Shown piece by piece: positions 19,213 through 29,710 of a stretch of DNA of 64,000 bases (positions within the stretch are counted from its first letter, which is position 1; each line of letters opens with the position of its first letter). Position numbers and translations under genes: made by a program. Source of the stretch: Bifidobacterium breve. Its GTDB lineage: Bacteria; Actinomycetota; Actinomycetes; Nanopelagicales; Nanopelagicaceae. The notes under the pieces were generated by a model, which ran no database searches, was not told where the DNA came from, and saw only the letters and a program-made list of their open reading frames with translations. The stretch is from NCBI GenBank assembly GCA_945898065.1, contig CAMDHH010000001.1, forward strand, positions 73,427-137,426, written 5' to 3'.

Positions 19213-20345
19213 CAAAAGCATTCTTCGTTCTCGATGATGGTCGAATATTTGAAGGTCGATCATGGGCTGCAACAGGTAAAACATTTGGCGAAGCTGTTTT
19301 TCAAACAGGCATGACTGGCTATCAAGAAACGTTGACAGACCCTTCTTATCACAAGCAAGTAGTCGTAATGACAGCGCCGCATATTGGCAATACGGGTGTG
19401 AACTCCCACGATAATGAATCTTCCAAGATACGGGTTGCAGGATTTGTTGTAAGAAATCCTTCCTCTCTTACATCTAATTGGCGAAGCGAGAATGATCTTG
19501 AGGCTGAAATGATCTCGCAAGGAATCATCGGTATTGCAGGGGTAGATACTCGAGCGATCACACGGCATTTGCGCGATCGAGGTGCCATGCGCGTTGGCAT
19601 TTTCTCTGGTTTGGATCTATCTCGGGAAGAGATGGTCGTACAAGTTCGTAAAGTTCCCGCAATGACTGGTGCCTATCTCTGTGAAGATGTTTCAACCGAT
19701 AAGCCTTATGTTGTCAAAGCAGTTGGTGAAAGAAAATTCAGGGTAGTAGCAATTGACCTGGGTATCAAGGCCGCAACTCCACGAGCTTTAGCCCAACGCG
19801 GAGTTGAGGTACATGTAGTTCCCTATAACTCAAATATTGAAACAATAAAGGCACTCAATCCTGATGGTGTTTTCTTATCAAACGGCCCCGGTGATCCCTC
19901 AACGATGCAAGATGTGGTTGAAACCGTTCGTGAAATCCTCAATGCAGAGATCCCTATCTTTGGAATTTGTTTTGGCCATCAAATTTTGGGTCGCGCGCTT
20001 GGATTCGAAACATATAAATTGCAGTTCGGTCATCGAGGAATCAATCAGCCAGTTATGGATAAGAATACAAAGCGCGTGGAGATCACAGCGCATAACCACG
20101 GCTTTGCTCTGAAGGCGCCAACCGATTCAATATTTACTACGGTTTATGGTCCAGGAGAAGTTACGCACGTGTCTCTCAACGATGGAGTAGTTGAAGGATT
20201 GCAATTACTTGAACGTGCAGCCTTTAGCGTTCAGTACCACCCGGAAGCAGCTGCAGGTCCACACGATGCTTCATATCTCTTTGATCGCTTCGTAGATCTG
20301 ATGAGCAAGTATCGCAACCTTGATCCCAGTGGGGTTCGTGTCTAA
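19209..20345 (+). CDS. carA: Carbamoyl-phosphate synthase small chain
   Basis: Glutamine amidotransferase subunit supplying ammonia to CarB. An N-terminal CarA domain ([17 protein letters not shown]), then a class I GATase with nucleophile Cys in [10 protein letters not shown] and His/Glu in QYHPEAA. 378 residues. Its stop shares one base with the carB ATG. Confidence 0.96.
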   Translation: MTKAFFVLDDGRIFEGRSWAATGKTFGEAVFQTGMTGYQETLTDPSYHKQVVVMTAPHIGNTGVNSHDNESSKIRVAGFVVRNPSSLTSNWRSENDLEAEMISQGIIGIAGVDTRAITRHLRDRGAMRVGIFSGLDLSREEMVVQVRKVPAMTGAYLCEDVSTDKPYVVKAVGERKFRVVAIDLGIKAATPRALAQRGVEVHVVPYNSNIETIKALNPDGVFLSNGPGDPSTMQDVVETVREILNAEIPIFGICFGHQILGRALGFETYKLQFGHRGINQPVMDKNTKRVEITAHNHGFALKAPTDSIFTTVYGPGEVTHVSLNDGVVEGLQLLERAAFSVQYHPEAAAGPHDASYLFDRFVDLMSKYRNLDPSGVRV

Positions 20346-23300
20346 TGCCACTAGATAGTTCAATCAAAAGTGTTCTAGTTATCGGAAGCGGTCCGATTGT
20401 TATCGGTCAAGCGTGTGAATTTGATTATTCTGGAACTCAAGCGTGCCGCGTTCTACGATCTGAAGGAATTCGAGTAATTCTCGTCAATTCTAATCCAGCA
20501 ACGATTATGACTGACCCCGAGTTTGCAGATGCTACCTATATCGAACCAATAACTCCTGAATTTATTGAGAAAATTATTGCAAAAGAAAAGCCAGATGCAG
20601 TCCTGGCAACACTGGGAGGACAGACCGCTCTCAATGCTGCCATTGGTCTATTCAAGCGAGGAACTCTTGCTAAGTACGGCGTGAAACTAATAGGCGCCGA
20701 TGTTGACGCGATTGAACGTGGAGAAAATCGCGAGCTCTTCCGAGGAATAGTTGAAAAAGTTGGCGGAGAATCTGCTCGTTCCGCGATTTGCCACACTATG
20801 GAAGAGATACTCGAAGCCGTAAAAGTTTTAAATTATCCAGTCGTCGTGCGTCCATCTTTTACAATGGGCGGTCTTGGATCAGGAATCGCATTTACTGAAG
20901 AAGAGCTGCATCAAATAGCTGGAGCAGGTCTTCGCCACAGCCCAACGTCGGAAGTTTTATTAGAGGAATCCATCATCGGATGGAAAGAGTATGAACTCGA
21001 GGTTATGCGTGATCGTTTAGATAACGTAGTTATAGTTTGCAGCATTGAAAATTTGGATCCCATGGGCGTACACACTGGAGATTCAATTACGGTAGCACCG
21101 TCAATGACGCTTACGGATGTAGAGTTCCAAAAGCTTCGTAACCTATCCATGGATATCATCCGTGAAGTTGGTGTTGATACTGGTGGATGTAATATCCAAT
21201 TTGCAGTAAATCCTGATACCGGTCGTATCATCGTTATTGAAATGAATCCTCGAGTCTCTCGATCAAGTGCTCTGGCATCTAAAGCAACAGGATTTCCGAT
21301 TGCAAAGATAGCCACTAAGTTAGCAATTGGTTATACCCTCGATGAGATTCAAAATGACATCACCAAGGTAACCCCCGCATCATTTGAACCTACTTTAGAT
21401 TACGTAGTTGTAAAGGTTCCACGTTTCGCTTTTGAAAAATTTCCGGATGCAGATCCTCGCCTTACGACAACTATGAAAAGTGTTGGGGAAGCGATGGCTA
21501 TTGGCCGTTCATTCCCAGAAGCACTGATGAAAGCACTTCGTTCACTTGAAAGAAAAGAGGCTATTTTTACATGGCCACCTCATGTGCCTATTCAAGAACG
21601 CCAAGCCTTAGTAAATGCCTCCAGAATTCCAACTGAGTATCGATTACAACAAGTACAAAAGGCGCTCTGGTTTGGCGCCTCAATAGAGGAAATGTTTGAG
21701 GCTACAAAGATCGATCGCTGGTATTTGCGACAAATCGAGATGATCAATGAAAGAGCGCAAGTGATAGCTCAACCCGGGGAATTGACACCTGAGTTGATAA
21801 AAATCGCCAAAGAGTTCTCATTCTCAGATGCTCAAATTGCTTCACTACGAGGTGCAATGGAAGAAGATGTACGTAAAGCACGACACCACTTCGGAATCAG
21901 ACCGGTATATAAAACAGTTGATACATGCGCAGCTGAATTCGAAGCATTTACTCCGTATCACTACTCAAGTTATGAAGAAGAGAACGAGGTACGTCCTCGT
22001 ACAAAACCCGCTGTCATTATTTTAGGTAGTGGGCCAAACCGTATTGGGCAAGGTATTGAATTTGATTATTCTTGCGTACACGCCTCCTTTGCCCTACGCG
22101 ATGCAGATTTCGACACAATCATGATTAATTGCAATCCCGAGACTGTTTCTACTGACTACGACACAAGTAGTCGTCTCTATTTCGAACCACTTACACTCGA
22201 AGATGTTTTAGAGGTAGTTCACGCTGAATCTTTAGCAGGCCCTCTACTTGGAGTGATTACGCAATTGGGCGGACAGACCCCACTTGGTCTAGCAGCTGGA
22301 CTAAAAAATGCTGGAGTGACAATTCTTGGCACGAGTCCTGAGGCGATCAATTTGGCTGAAGAGCGAGGCGCTTTCGGCGATGTTCTAAAAGAGCGAGGAT
22401 TAACAGCGCCAGAATATGGAATGGCTGCGTCGCAATTAGAAGCAATATCTATTGCTACGCGCATCGGTTATCCAGTTCTTGTTCGCCCATCATTTGTTTT
22501 GGGTGGTCGAGGAATGGAGATCGTTTATGACGACGAATCGCTTGCTGGTTTTATTTCGCGTGCCACCGATATAACCCCTGATCGACCTGTACTCGTTGAT
22601 CGTTTTCTTGATAGTGCTATTGAAATAGATGTCGATGCTCTCTACGACGGTGACGAGCTATTTTTGGGTGGCGTTATGGAACATATTGAAGAGGCAGGTA
22701 TTCACTCAGGTGATAGCGCTTGCGTACTGCCTTCGATGACAATGTCGAAAGAACAGCTAATGGAAATTCGCCGAGCTACTCTAAAGATCGCAACAGGTGT
22801 AGGCGTTCGCGGACTTATCAATATTCAATTCGCTGTCGCCCACGACGTTCTCTACGTTTTGGAGGCTAATCCGCGGGCATCGCGAACAGTTCCATTTGTT
22901 AGTAAGGCAACTGGAGTCCCACTTGCGAAAGCGGCAGCGCGAATTTCAGTAGGTTCGACTATTGCACAACTTCGTACAGAGGGGATTCTGCCCAGTGATG
23001 GTGACGGAATTGCACATGGAATCTCTGTAAAGGAAGCAGTACTTCCCTGGAATAGATTTCGCAGAAGTGATGGTCGTGGAGTCGATGCAGTACTCGGACC
23101 CGAGATGCGTTCTACTGGTGAGGTAATGGGAATCGCCAATACTTTTGGTGAGAGTTATGCAAAGAGTCAGATAAGCGCTTTCGGTCCGCTACCTAAGAGC
23201 GGCAAAGTTTTCGTATCACTTGCTGATAAGGATAAGAATTCAGGAATCGCGCCGACGCGCGAACTTGCAGCGTTAGGGTTCACGATTTTGGCTACCGTTG

Positions 23301-23611
23301 GAACTTCACAATTTTTAGCTGGCCACGGTATCTCCTCCACACATGTGCGCAAAAATTCTCAAGGAAGTGGACCTCTTGGAGAGCCTACTATTGTAGAAAT
23401 TCTCAATTCTGGAGATATTTCTCTGGTGATCAATACACCAGTTGGACGAGGAACTCGCCACGATGGTTGGGCGATCCGCACCGCTGCTATTCAACGTTCA
23501 GTGCCTTGTATTACAACTACAGCCGGTTTCGCAGCAGCAGTCCAAGGTATCCGTGCATTGCAACGCGAAGATCTTTCTGTCAAACCGATCCAGAGTTGGT
23601 TGCAAATCTGA
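20345..23611 (+). CDS. carB: Carbamoyl-phosphate synthase large chain
   Basis: A 1088-residue subunit with two ATP-grasp halves plus an MGS-like allosteric C-terminus. The duplicated biotin-carboxylase-like openings are [20 protein letters not shown] and [20 protein letters not shown]. Ammonia tunnels from CarA. Together with the pyr genes it serves pyrimidine and arginine supply. Its stop overlaps the pyrK start by one base. Confidence 0.97.
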   Translation: MPLDSSIKSVLVIGSGPIVIGQACEFDYSGTQACRVLRSEGIRVILVNSNPATIMTDPEFADATYIEPITPEFIEKIIAKEKPDAVLATLGGQTALNAAIGLFKRGTLAKYGVKLIGADVDAIERGENRELFRGIVEKVGGESARSAICHTMEEILEAVKVLNYPVVVRPSFTMGGLGSGIAFTEEELHQIAGAGLRHSPTSEVLLEESIIGWKEYELEVMRDRLDNVVIVCSIENLDPMGVHTGDSITVAPSMTLTDVEFQKLRNLSMDIIREVGVDTGGCNIQFAVNPDTGRIIVIEMNPRVSRSSALASKATGFPIAKIATKLAIGYTLDEIQNDITKVTPASFEPTLDYVVVKVPRFAFEKFPDADPRLTTTMKSVGEAMAIGRSFPEALMKALRSLERKEAIFTWPPHVPIQERQALVNASRIPTEYRLQQVQKALWFGASIEEMFEATKIDRWYLRQIEMINERAQVIAQPGELTPELIKIAKEFSFSDAQIASLRGAMEEDVRKARHHFGIRPVYKTVDTCAAEFEAFTPYHYSSYEEENEVRPRTKPAVIILGSGPNRIGQGIEFDYSCVHASFALRDADFDTIMINCNPETVSTDYDTSSRLYFEPLTLEDVLEVVHAESLAGPLLGVITQLGGQTPLGLAAGLKNAGVTILGTSPEAINLAEERGAFGDVLKERGLTAPEYGMAASQLEAISIATRIGYPVLVRPSFVLGGRGMEIVYDDESLAGFISRATDITPDRPVLVDRFLDSAIEIDVDALYDGDELFLGGVMEHIEEAGIHSGDSACVLPSMTMSKEQLMEIRRATLKIATGVGVRGLINIQFAVAHDVLYVLEANPRASRTVPFVSKATGVPLAKAAARISVGSTIAQLRTEGILPSDGDGIAHGISVKEAVLPWNRFRRSDGRGVDAVLGPEMRSTGEVMGIANTFGESYAKSQISAFGPLPKSGKVFVSLADKDKNSGIAPTRELAALGFTILATVGTSQFLAGHGISSTHVRKNSQGSGPLGEPTIVEILNSGDISLVINTPVGRGTRHDGWAIRTAAIQRSVPCITTTAGFAAAVQGIRALQREDLSVKPIQSWLQI

Positions 23612-24459
23612 TGTCAACAATAAATAAAAGCGCTGCACAATTACGAGCAACGATTGTCGGAAATAAACTCGTAGGTCAGTATCATCAAATTCTTATTAGT
23701 GTCGGAGATCTCGTAGATAAATGCAAGCCAGGTAATTTTGTTGCAATAAGCGTGGGCGGGGATTCTTCAAAAATGATTCTTCGTCGTGCATTTGCGATCT
23801 CACGTGTAGCGCATAGCAACTCATTTGGTGGAACTATGGAGCTCATTGTTGCTCCTCATGGCCAAGGGAGTAAATGGCTATGTGCACAACCTGAAGGTGC
23901 GGTAATTGATTTGGTTGCACCACTCGGAAGCGCCTTTGGAATTCCAACGCAGCCTGTACAAGTTCTTTTGGTCGGAGGCGGTTATGGATCTGCACCATTA
24001 TTTGGACTCGCAGAAGTGTTGAAAGATCGCGGATGCAAGGTGGATATGCTCCTTGGCGCGAGTACGGCAGGTAAAATCTATGCACCGATGGAGGGCAAGC
24101 GCTCTGTAAATTCTCTTCGAATATATACAGAAGATGGTTCCATGGGAATTGCTGGAAAAGTTACGGACCCTATCCCTGAGTTGATTTCTGATCTCGATGT
24201 CGCAGTTATTTATTCATGTGGACCAATGGGAATGCTTGCTGCAATATCAGCAATTACTCAAGAGAGAGATGTTGTTCACCAGTGCGCTGTGGAAGAAGCG
24301 ATGGCTTGTGGAATTGGAATTTGCATGACCTGCGTCTTGCCCGTTCGCGATGAGGATAATTCAATTTCAATGTTACGTAGTTGTATTGATGGTCCCGTCA
24401 TGGATGGTTCTAACGTAATGTGGGACCTCGTCGGCAAGAACCCCACGGTGACACAGTGA
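23611..24459 (+). CDS. pyrK: Dihydroorotate dehydrogenase electron-transfer subunit
   Basis: FAD/2Fe-2S subunit that passes electrons from PyrD to NAD+. The ferredoxin-reductase-like FAD domain has RRAFAISR, the NAD domain GGGYGSAPLFGLAEVL, and the cluster is MACGIGICMTC plus a later Cys in SCIDGP. The ATG 23611 overlaps the carB stop by one base; the frame extends upstream into carB but this start is natural. 282 residues. Its presence shows the adjacent PyrD is class 1B. Confidence 0.92.
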   Translation: MSTINKSAAQLRATIVGNKLVGQYHQILISVGDLVDKCKPGNFVAISVGGDSSKMILRRAFAISRVAHSNSFGGTMELIVAPHGQGSKWLCAQPEGAVIDLVAPLGSAFGIPTQPVQVLLVGGGYGSAPLFGLAEVLKDRGCKVDMLLGASTAGKIYAPMEGKRSVNSLRIYTEDGSMGIAGKVTDPIPELISDLDVAVIYSCGPMGMLAAISAITQERDVVHQCAVEEAMACGIGICMTCVLPVRDEDNSISMLRSCIDGPVMDGSNVMWDLVGKNPTVTQ

Positions 24460-25400
24460 CTTCTGTTGATTTCTCAACCACCTTTAGCAATGCATGGTTT
24501 CCAACCCCTGTCTTTACTGCAAGTGGTTGCGCTAGCTCTGGCAAGGAATTAGCCCAATTCTTCCCTCTCAAAGATATTGGTGCAGTCGTTACTAAGTCGA
24601 TAATGAATAAGGCGCGGTTGGGAAGAGCTACACCGCGAATGGCTGAGACACCAAGTGGGATGCTCAATTCGATTGGTCTTCAAGGACCAGGCATAGATAC
24701 ATTTATTGAAAAGGATATTCCGTGGTTAGTTGAGCAAAAGGCGCGAATCATTGTTTCAATTGCGGGGGAGACGATAGAAGAATATTCAACTCTCGCTCGT
24801 AAATTGCGATCAGTCTCTGGTATTAGTGCCATTGAAGTCAATATTTCATGTCCTAATGTTGAAAATCGTGGTCTTGTATTTGCATGTGATCCTGAAACCT
24901 CTAGAAAAGTTATCGATGGAGTGAGGCGCACTATTGGGGGAGAGCTACCGATTATTGCGAAACTTTCACCCGATGTAACAGATATTGTTTCGATAGCAAG
25001 AGGCGTAGTAGATGCTGGAGCAGATGGTATTGCTCTCATTAATACAGTTCTAGGAATGGTTATCAATCTTTCTACTATGCGCCCTCATCTAGGTGGCAAA
25101 ACAGGCGGCTTATCAGGACCTGCGATTCGACCTATAGCCGTACGCGCTATTTATCAAGTTCATGCTGCAATTCCAAATATTCCAATTCTTGGCATGGGTG
25201 GAGTAGCAAGTGGCCGAGATGCATTTGAAATGATTCTTGCCGGGGCTAGTGCTGTCTCTGTCGGCACTGCAAGTTTTGGAAATCCAATGGCGATTCCATA
25301 TATTCAAGATGAGCTAAAGACTCTCTTGGAAGAGAAGGGTTTCAAGCAGATGAAAGATGCAATTGGTTACGCCCATAGAATTGATGAAGTACATGAGTGA
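24456..25400 (+). CDS. pyrD: Dihydroorotate dehydrogenase, class 1B catalytic subunit
   Basis: FMN enzyme that oxidises dihydroorotate to orotate, using NAD+ through PyrK. Catalytic Cys in VNISCPNVE (Ser in class 2), AKLSPDVTDI, GGLSGPAIRPIA and GMGGVASGRDAFEMILAGA for FMN phosphate binding. There is no N-terminal membrane helix, so it is cytosolic. The start GTG 24456 overlaps the pyrK stop by 4 bp (GTGA). 314 residues. Confidence 0.93.
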   Translation: MTSVDFSTTFSNAWFPTPVFTASGCASSGKELAQFFPLKDIGAVVTKSIMNKARLGRATPRMAETPSGMLNSIGLQGPGIDTFIEKDIPWLVEQKARIIVSIAGETIEEYSTLARKLRSVSGISAIEVNISCPNVENRGLVFACDPETSRKVIDGVRRTIGGELPIIAKLSPDVTDIVSIARGVVDAGADGIALINTVLGMVINLSTMRPHLGGKTGGLSGPAIRPIAVRAIYQVHAAIPNIPILGMGGVASGRDAFEMILAGASAVSVGTASFGNPMAIPYIQDELKTLLEEKGFKQMKDAIGYAHRIDEVHE

Positions 25401-26097
25401 TTCTTCACCTCTGATTTTGGCCCTTGACACATCTGATCTTAAAACGGCTCACGAATGGATTGAAAATACTCGAGACTCAATTGGTCTCTATAAATTGGGA
25501 CTTGAGTTTTTTAGCATGTTTGGTAGCAAAGGTGTTGCGGAAATTGTGAGCCAACACGATGTTGATATATTTCTCGATTTGAAATTGCACGACATCCCAC
25601 ACACTGTCGCTGCTGCTACACGTGCCGTTTCACATCTCAAACCACGATTTTTGACGGTGCACGCATCCGGTGGATCAGCAATGGTTACAAGCGCGGTTGA
25701 AGCCGCTCCCAATGCACATATAACTGCAGTGACTATTCTGACATCGCTATCAGATGAGGATGTAAGTGCTGTTGGATATGCCAAGAATGCATTGCTTAGC
25801 GCCGCACAATTAGCGGCTCTTGCAGTGCACGCTGGTGCGCGTGCGATTGTTTGTTCTCCTTTTGAAATTGAAGCGATCCGTAAATCTGTAGGAAATGAGC
25901 CAATAATTATCACCCCAGGTGTTCGTCCTGCTGATTCACAAGGTAGCGATGATCAAATCAGAGTCATGACTCCTGCGCAGGCACTCTCACGTGGAGCAAA
26001 TTTTGTTGTCATTGGTCGCCCTATCACTTCACTCTGGTCGCAAGGAGCGCTAGCGATGAAAGAGAAAGCTGCGCAGATTCTTGCGGAAAGTATTTAG
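25393..26097 (+). CDS. pyrF: Orotidine 5'-phosphate decarboxylase
   Basis: Decarboxylates OMP to UMP. LILALDTSD, the YKLGLEFF Lys, the catalytic DLKLHDIPHT tetrad region and GRPIT for phosphate binding are visible. The start ATG 25393 overlaps pyrD by 8 bp; ATG 25384 is an alternative. 234 residues. Last gene of the operon. Orotate phosphoribosyltransferase (pyrE) is not in this window. Confidence 0.93.
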   Translation: MSDSSPLILALDTSDLKTAHEWIENTRDSIGLYKLGLEFFSMFGSKGVAEIVSQHDVDIFLDLKLHDIPHTVAAATRAVSHLKPRFLTVHASGGSAMVTSAVEAAPNAHITAVTILTSLSDEDVSAVGYAKNALLSAAQLAALAVHAGARAIVCSPFEIEAIRKSVGNEPIIITPGVRPADSQGSDDQIRVMTPAQALSRGANFVVIGRPITSLWSQGALAMKEKAAQILAESI

Positions 26098-26107
26098 TAT
26101 TTACCGA

Positions 26108-26113
26108 TAGATT
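26108..26113 (+). promoter_or_regulatory. -10 box of leaderless mIHF-gmk transcript
   Basis: TAGATT, six bases before the ATG at 26120, just after the pyrF stop. It predicts +1 at the A of ATG. Confidence 0.55.
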
Positions 26114-26119
26114 TAGCCC

Positions 26120-26995
26120 ATGCCCACTCCTCCCAAACTCACACCAGAAGAGCGAGCGGCTGCTCTTGCTAAGGCATCAATTGCTCGAAAGCGCAGGGCG
26201 GAGATCAAGGCAGAGATCAAGTCGGGCAATTTAGATATCCAAGGCGTGTACGAGTTATCACAGAGTGACGATGCGGTTTCAAAGATGCGCGTTGCCGAAA
26301 TGCTTGAATCGATTACGGGTGTAGGAAAAATTAGGGCTCTAGCCATGATGGATAGACTCAACATTTCTCCAACAAGACGCATCAAGGGTTTGGGCACAAA
26401 TCAATTGAAGAACCTTTTATCGGAATTCTCTCCGACCTCTACAAAAGCTAAGCGTGGAAGACTTATTGTTTTATCTGGCCCAGGTGGAGTTGGTAAGAGC
26501 ACTGTTGCTGCGCAACTGCGCGCGACAGGTGATTACTGGGTAAGTATTTCTGTAACAACTCGATTACCGAGAATAAACGAAAAGGATGGAGTTGATTACT
26601 ACTTCATCAATAACGTTGAGTTTGAAAAAAGAATTCGCGGGTCATATTTCTTAGAATGGGCACAATTTGCTGGAGCAAAATATGGAACGCCGCGAGAAGG
26701 CGTAGAACAAGCACTCCTTGATGGCCACAATGTTTTACTAGAGATAGAAATTGATGGTGCAAAGCAAGTGAAATCGCATATGCCAGAGGCGATGTTGGTA
26801 TTTCTTTCACCACCTAGTTGGGAAGATCTAGTATCAAGGCTTGAGGGACGCGGCACAGATAGTCCTGAGAGACGAACAGAACGCCTGGCGCTGGCCCAAG
26901 AAGAAATAGCTGCTGCCCCTTCTTTTGACCTTGTAATCGTCAATACCTCGGTCAAAGAGGTTGTCGACCAACTGGTATCCTTGCTCTCTGCTTAG
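26120..26995 (+). CDS. gmk: mIHF - guanylate kinase fusion protein
   Basis: A 291-residue fusion. Residues 1 to ~103 are the actinobacterial integration host factor mIHF, a nucleoid DNA-binding protein (LTPEERAAALAKA, IARKRRAEIKAEIKSG, the helix-two-turn-helix-like ITGVGKIRALAMMDRL). Residues ~113-291 are guanylate kinase, GMP to GDP (P-loop SGPGGVGKST at ~119-128, SVTTRLPR, DGVDYYFI, EWAQFAGAKYGTP, EIDGAKQVK). A short linker (SPTSTKAKRG) joins them where mIHF normally ends. The frame is uninterrupted, and no ATG/GTG in frame sits at the Gmk boundary, so separate translation is unlikely. In most actinobacteria these are adjacent separate genes. Confidence 0.92.
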   Translation: MPTPPKLTPEERAAALAKASIARKRRAEIKAEIKSGNLDIQGVYELSQSDDAVSKMRVAEMLESITGVGKIRALAMMDRLNISPTRRIKGLGTNQLKNLLSEFSPTSTKAKRGRLIVLSGPGGVGKSTVAAQLRATGDYWVSISVTTRLPRINEKDGVDYYFINNVEFEKRIRGSYFLEWAQFAGAKYGTPREGVEQALLDGHNVLLEIEIDGAKQVKSHMPEAMLVFLSPPSWEDLVSRLEGRGTDSPERRTERLALAQEEIAAAPSFDLVIVNTSVKEVVDQLVSLLSA

Positions 26996-27039
26996 CCGCT
27001 GAGCTAGCTGTCAACAGATCGCATTGTTAGGGGAGTTAC

Positions 27040-27288
27040 ATGGACGGCATCACAAATCCACCAATTGATGAACTTTTAGATAAGAGTGGTTCGAAGTATG
27101 GTCTCGTTCTTTACGCAGCAAAGCGTGCGCGTCAGATAAATGCATATTATTCACAACTAGGTGAAGGTCTTCTTGAGTATGTCGGACCACTAGTTGAAAC
27201 GCATGTACACGAGAAGCCACTTTCAATAGCCCTACGTGAAATCAACGAAGGTTTATTGACAATCGAAAATCTCGAACCAACCGCGTAA
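27040..27288 (+). CDS. rpoZ: RNA polymerase omega subunit
   Basis: An 82-residue omega subunit that helps fold and assemble the beta' subunit. [29 protein letters not shown] is the family core. A strong SD (AGGGGAG) precedes the ATG. The gmk-rpoZ-coaBC-metK-priA order is the standard actinobacterial one. Confidence 0.93.
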   Translation: MDGITNPPIDELLDKSGSKYGLVLYAAKRARQINAYYSQLGEGLLEYVGPLVETHVHEKPLSIALREINEGLLTIENLEPTA

Positions 27289-27309
27289 TTTCGCGCGTCA
27301 CCAACCGCA

Positions 27310-28497
27310 ATGACTAAAAGCGGAAGAGAAGTTGTTCTCGGAGTTGGTGCTGGTATCGCAGCATACAAAGCATGTGATCTACTGCGCCGCCTCCAAGACG
27401 AAGGTTATTTAGTCAGCGTTATACCGACTCCCTCATCTCTCAACTTTGTTGGTAGTGCCACGTGGGAAGCCCTCTCTGGTCGTAGCGTTTACACGCAAGT
27501 GTGGGAGAACGTTGCCGGTGTTACGCATATTCACTTGGCTGAGAGAGCAGATTATTTTCTGATTGCACCTGCAACTGCAGATCTCATTGCTCGCATAGCC
27601 GCAGGTAGGGCCGATGATTTACTGACAAATCTAGTTCTCGCAACAACTGTTCCGATCATGATCGTTCCTGCCATGCATACAAGCATGTGGAATGACCCGG
27701 CCACGAAATCTAATGTTGAAACACTGCGTGAGCGTGGTTACATAGTGATGGAGCCTGCTGTAGGTCGCCTCACAGGTGCAGATTCTGGTCAAGGAAGATT
27801 CCCCGAGTCGGCGGCAATAATTGATGAATTTTCGAAAGTGACTGGTGCGAAACGAGACTTACTAGGCAAGCAAGTTCTTATTTCAGCAGGGGGAACGCGG
27901 GAACCAATCGATCCTGTTCGATTTATAGGTAATCGTTCTTCAGGAAAACAAGGTTTTGCACTAGCGCACGCTGCGCTCTCTCGTGGTGCGCAGGTTTCAT
28001 TGGTCGCGGCCAACTGCGACATCGATGATATTCCTGGAGTCGCCATGTATCGCGTTGAACGTGCGGATGAGATGCTGTCTCAATTGGAAAATCTCTTTGA
28101 TGCAAGTGATGTAGTGATTATGAGCGCCGCTGTTGCAGATGCAAAACCAAAGCAAATATCACTTGAGAAGATCAAGAAGGCTCTCTTCGGCTCCATTGAA
28201 TTAGAAGCTAATCCTGATGTAATTGCAACGTTGACCAAGAGACGTCACAAGGGTCAAGTAATTGTTGGTTTTGCAGCAGAGACGACAGATCATATGATTT
28301 CTGCACAGAGGAAGTTGGAGAGTAAAGATCTTGATTTGCTCTATCTCAATGATGTTAGTGGGGGAGCTATCTTCGGAAGTGACTCAACAACAGGTTCAAT
28401 TCTTGACCGCAATGGCGCGGTAATACCAGTAGATGAGATGAGCAAAGACACGCTCTCACACCTTCTGCTAGATCAAGCACTACACAAGTTAGGTTAG
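27310..28497 (+). CDS. coaBC: Bifunctional phosphopantothenoylcysteine synthetase/decarboxylase
   Basis: Two consecutive coenzyme A steps. The N-terminal flavoprotein CoaC half has [14 protein letters not shown], catalytic His in [11 protein letters not shown] and the PAMHTSMW motif. The C-terminal CoaB ligase half begins around [20 protein letters not shown] with the KPKQIS and GFAAET motifs. 395 residues. The metK -10 box overlaps its stop codon region. Confidence 0.95.
   Translation: MTKSGREVVLGVGAGIAAYKACDLLRRLQDEGYLVSVIPTPSSLNFVGSATWEALSGRSVYTQVWENVAGVTHIHLAERADYFLIAPATADLIARIAAGRADDLLTNLVLATTVPIMIVPAMHTSMWNDPATKSNVETLRERGYIVMEPAVGRLTGADSGQGRFPESAAIIDEFSKVTGAKRDLLGKQVLISAGGTREPIDPVRFIGNRSSGKQGFALAHAALSRGAQVSLVAANCDIDDIPGVAMYRVERADEMLSQLENLFDASDVVIMSAAVADAKPKQISLEKIKKALFGSIELEANPDVIATLTKRRHKGQVIVGFAAETTDHMISAQRKLESKDLDLLYLNDVSGGAIFGSDSTTGSILDRNGAVIPVDEMSKDTLSHLLLDQALHKLG
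28490..28495 (+). promoter_or_regulatory. -10 box of leaderless metK transcript
   Basis: TAGGTT straddles the coaBC stop, six bases before the metK ATG (28502). The predicted +1 is the start codon. Confidence 0.5.
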
Positions 28498-28501
28498 GGC
28501 A

Positions 28502-29692
28502 ATGTCGAAACGTCTATTTACATCTGAATCAGTTACTGAAGGTCATCCAGATAAGATTGCGGACCAAATCTCTGATGCAATTCTAGATTCACTTATCGGT
28601 CAAGATAAGAAGAGCCGCGTCGCTGTTGAAACACTGATCACAACTGGTCAAGTACACGTTGCTGGTGAAGTTACAACTGATGCTTATGCCGACGTTATGG
28701 GCATCGTTCGCGAAACTGTATTGAATATTGGATACGACTCATCAGATAAAGGCTTTGACGGAAATTCATGCGGTGTATCTGTCTCGATTGGGCAACAGTC
28801 ACAAGATATTGCGCAAGGGGTTGATGATGCCTACGAAAATCGCGTTTCCTCATCAGTTGATCCCTTGGATCTTCAAGGGGCAGGCGATCAAGGTCTTATG
28901 TTTGGGTATGCCTGCGATGATACGAAGGAACTCATGCCGCTACCTATCTGGTTGGCGCATGAACTAGCGCAACAACTATCTAAGGTTCGCAAAGATGGTC
29001 TACTTCCATATTTGCGCCCAGATGGCAAAACACAAGTAACGATTGAATACGATGGCGATAAAGCAATCGCTCTCAACACGGTCGTCATTTCTAGTCAGCA
29101 TGCAGAAGAAGTAGATGTCGCAAAGAAACTCACGCCAGAGATTATTGCCTCAGTAATTGATCCAATCTTGGCAAAGATTGATCTTCCCAAGAATGATTTG
29201 CGAATCCTTATTAATCCAACAGGTCGTTTTGTTATCGGCGGACCAATGGGAGATGCGGGTCTTACTGGCCGCAAGATTATTGTTGATACATATGGCGGCA
29301 TGGCACGCCATGGCGGTGGAGCATTTAGTGGCAAGGATCCTTCTAAGGTAGATCGTTCTGCGGCGTATGCAATGCGCTGGGTTGCAAAAAATGTAGTTGC
29401 AGCTGGCTTAGCAAGGCGTTGCGAAGTACAAATTGCATATGCAATTGGTAAAGCTCAACCAGTAGGTCTATTTGTTGAGACTTTTGGAACTGAAACTGTT
29501 CCAGTTTCTCGCATTCAAGATGCTGTACTTGCAACTTTCGATCTTCGCCCAGCAGCGATTATTCGTGATCTTGACTTGTTGCGCCCAATTTATTCGAAGA
29601 CAAGTGCATATGGACACTTTGGTCGCGAGCTCCCTGAATTTTCCTGGGAGAAGACAGATCGTGTCAGCGCTTTGCAATCAGCCATTCGTTAG
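28502..29692 (+). CDS. metK: S-adenosylmethionine synthetase
   Basis: Makes SAM from methionine and [19 protein letters not shown], the [12 protein letters not shown] nonapeptide-type motif and P-loop GGGAFSGKD are intact. 396 residues. Four bases separate it from coaBC, and there is no SD, consistent with the leaderless promoter. No SAM riboswitch is present. Confidence 0.96.
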   Translation: MSKRLFTSESVTEGHPDKIADQISDAILDSLIGQDKKSRVAVETLITTGQVHVAGEVTTDAYADVMGIVRETVLNIGYDSSDKGFDGNSCGVSVSIGQQSQDIAQGVDDAYENRVSSSVDPLDLQGAGDQGLMFGYACDDTKELMPLPIWLAHELAQQLSKVRKDGLLPYLRPDGKTQVTIEYDGDKAIALNTVVISSQHAEEVDVAKKLTPEIIASVIDPILAKIDLPKNDLRILINPTGRFVIGGPMGDAGLTGRKIIVDTYGGMARHGGGAFSGKDPSKVDRSAAYAMRWVAKNVVAAGLARRCEVQIAYAIGKAQPVGLFVETFGTETVPVSRIQDAVLATFDLRPAAIIRDLDLLRPIYSKTSAYGHFGRELPEFSWEKTDRVSALQSAIR

Positions 29693-29710
29693 TTCTGATA
29701 ACGATCTAAG

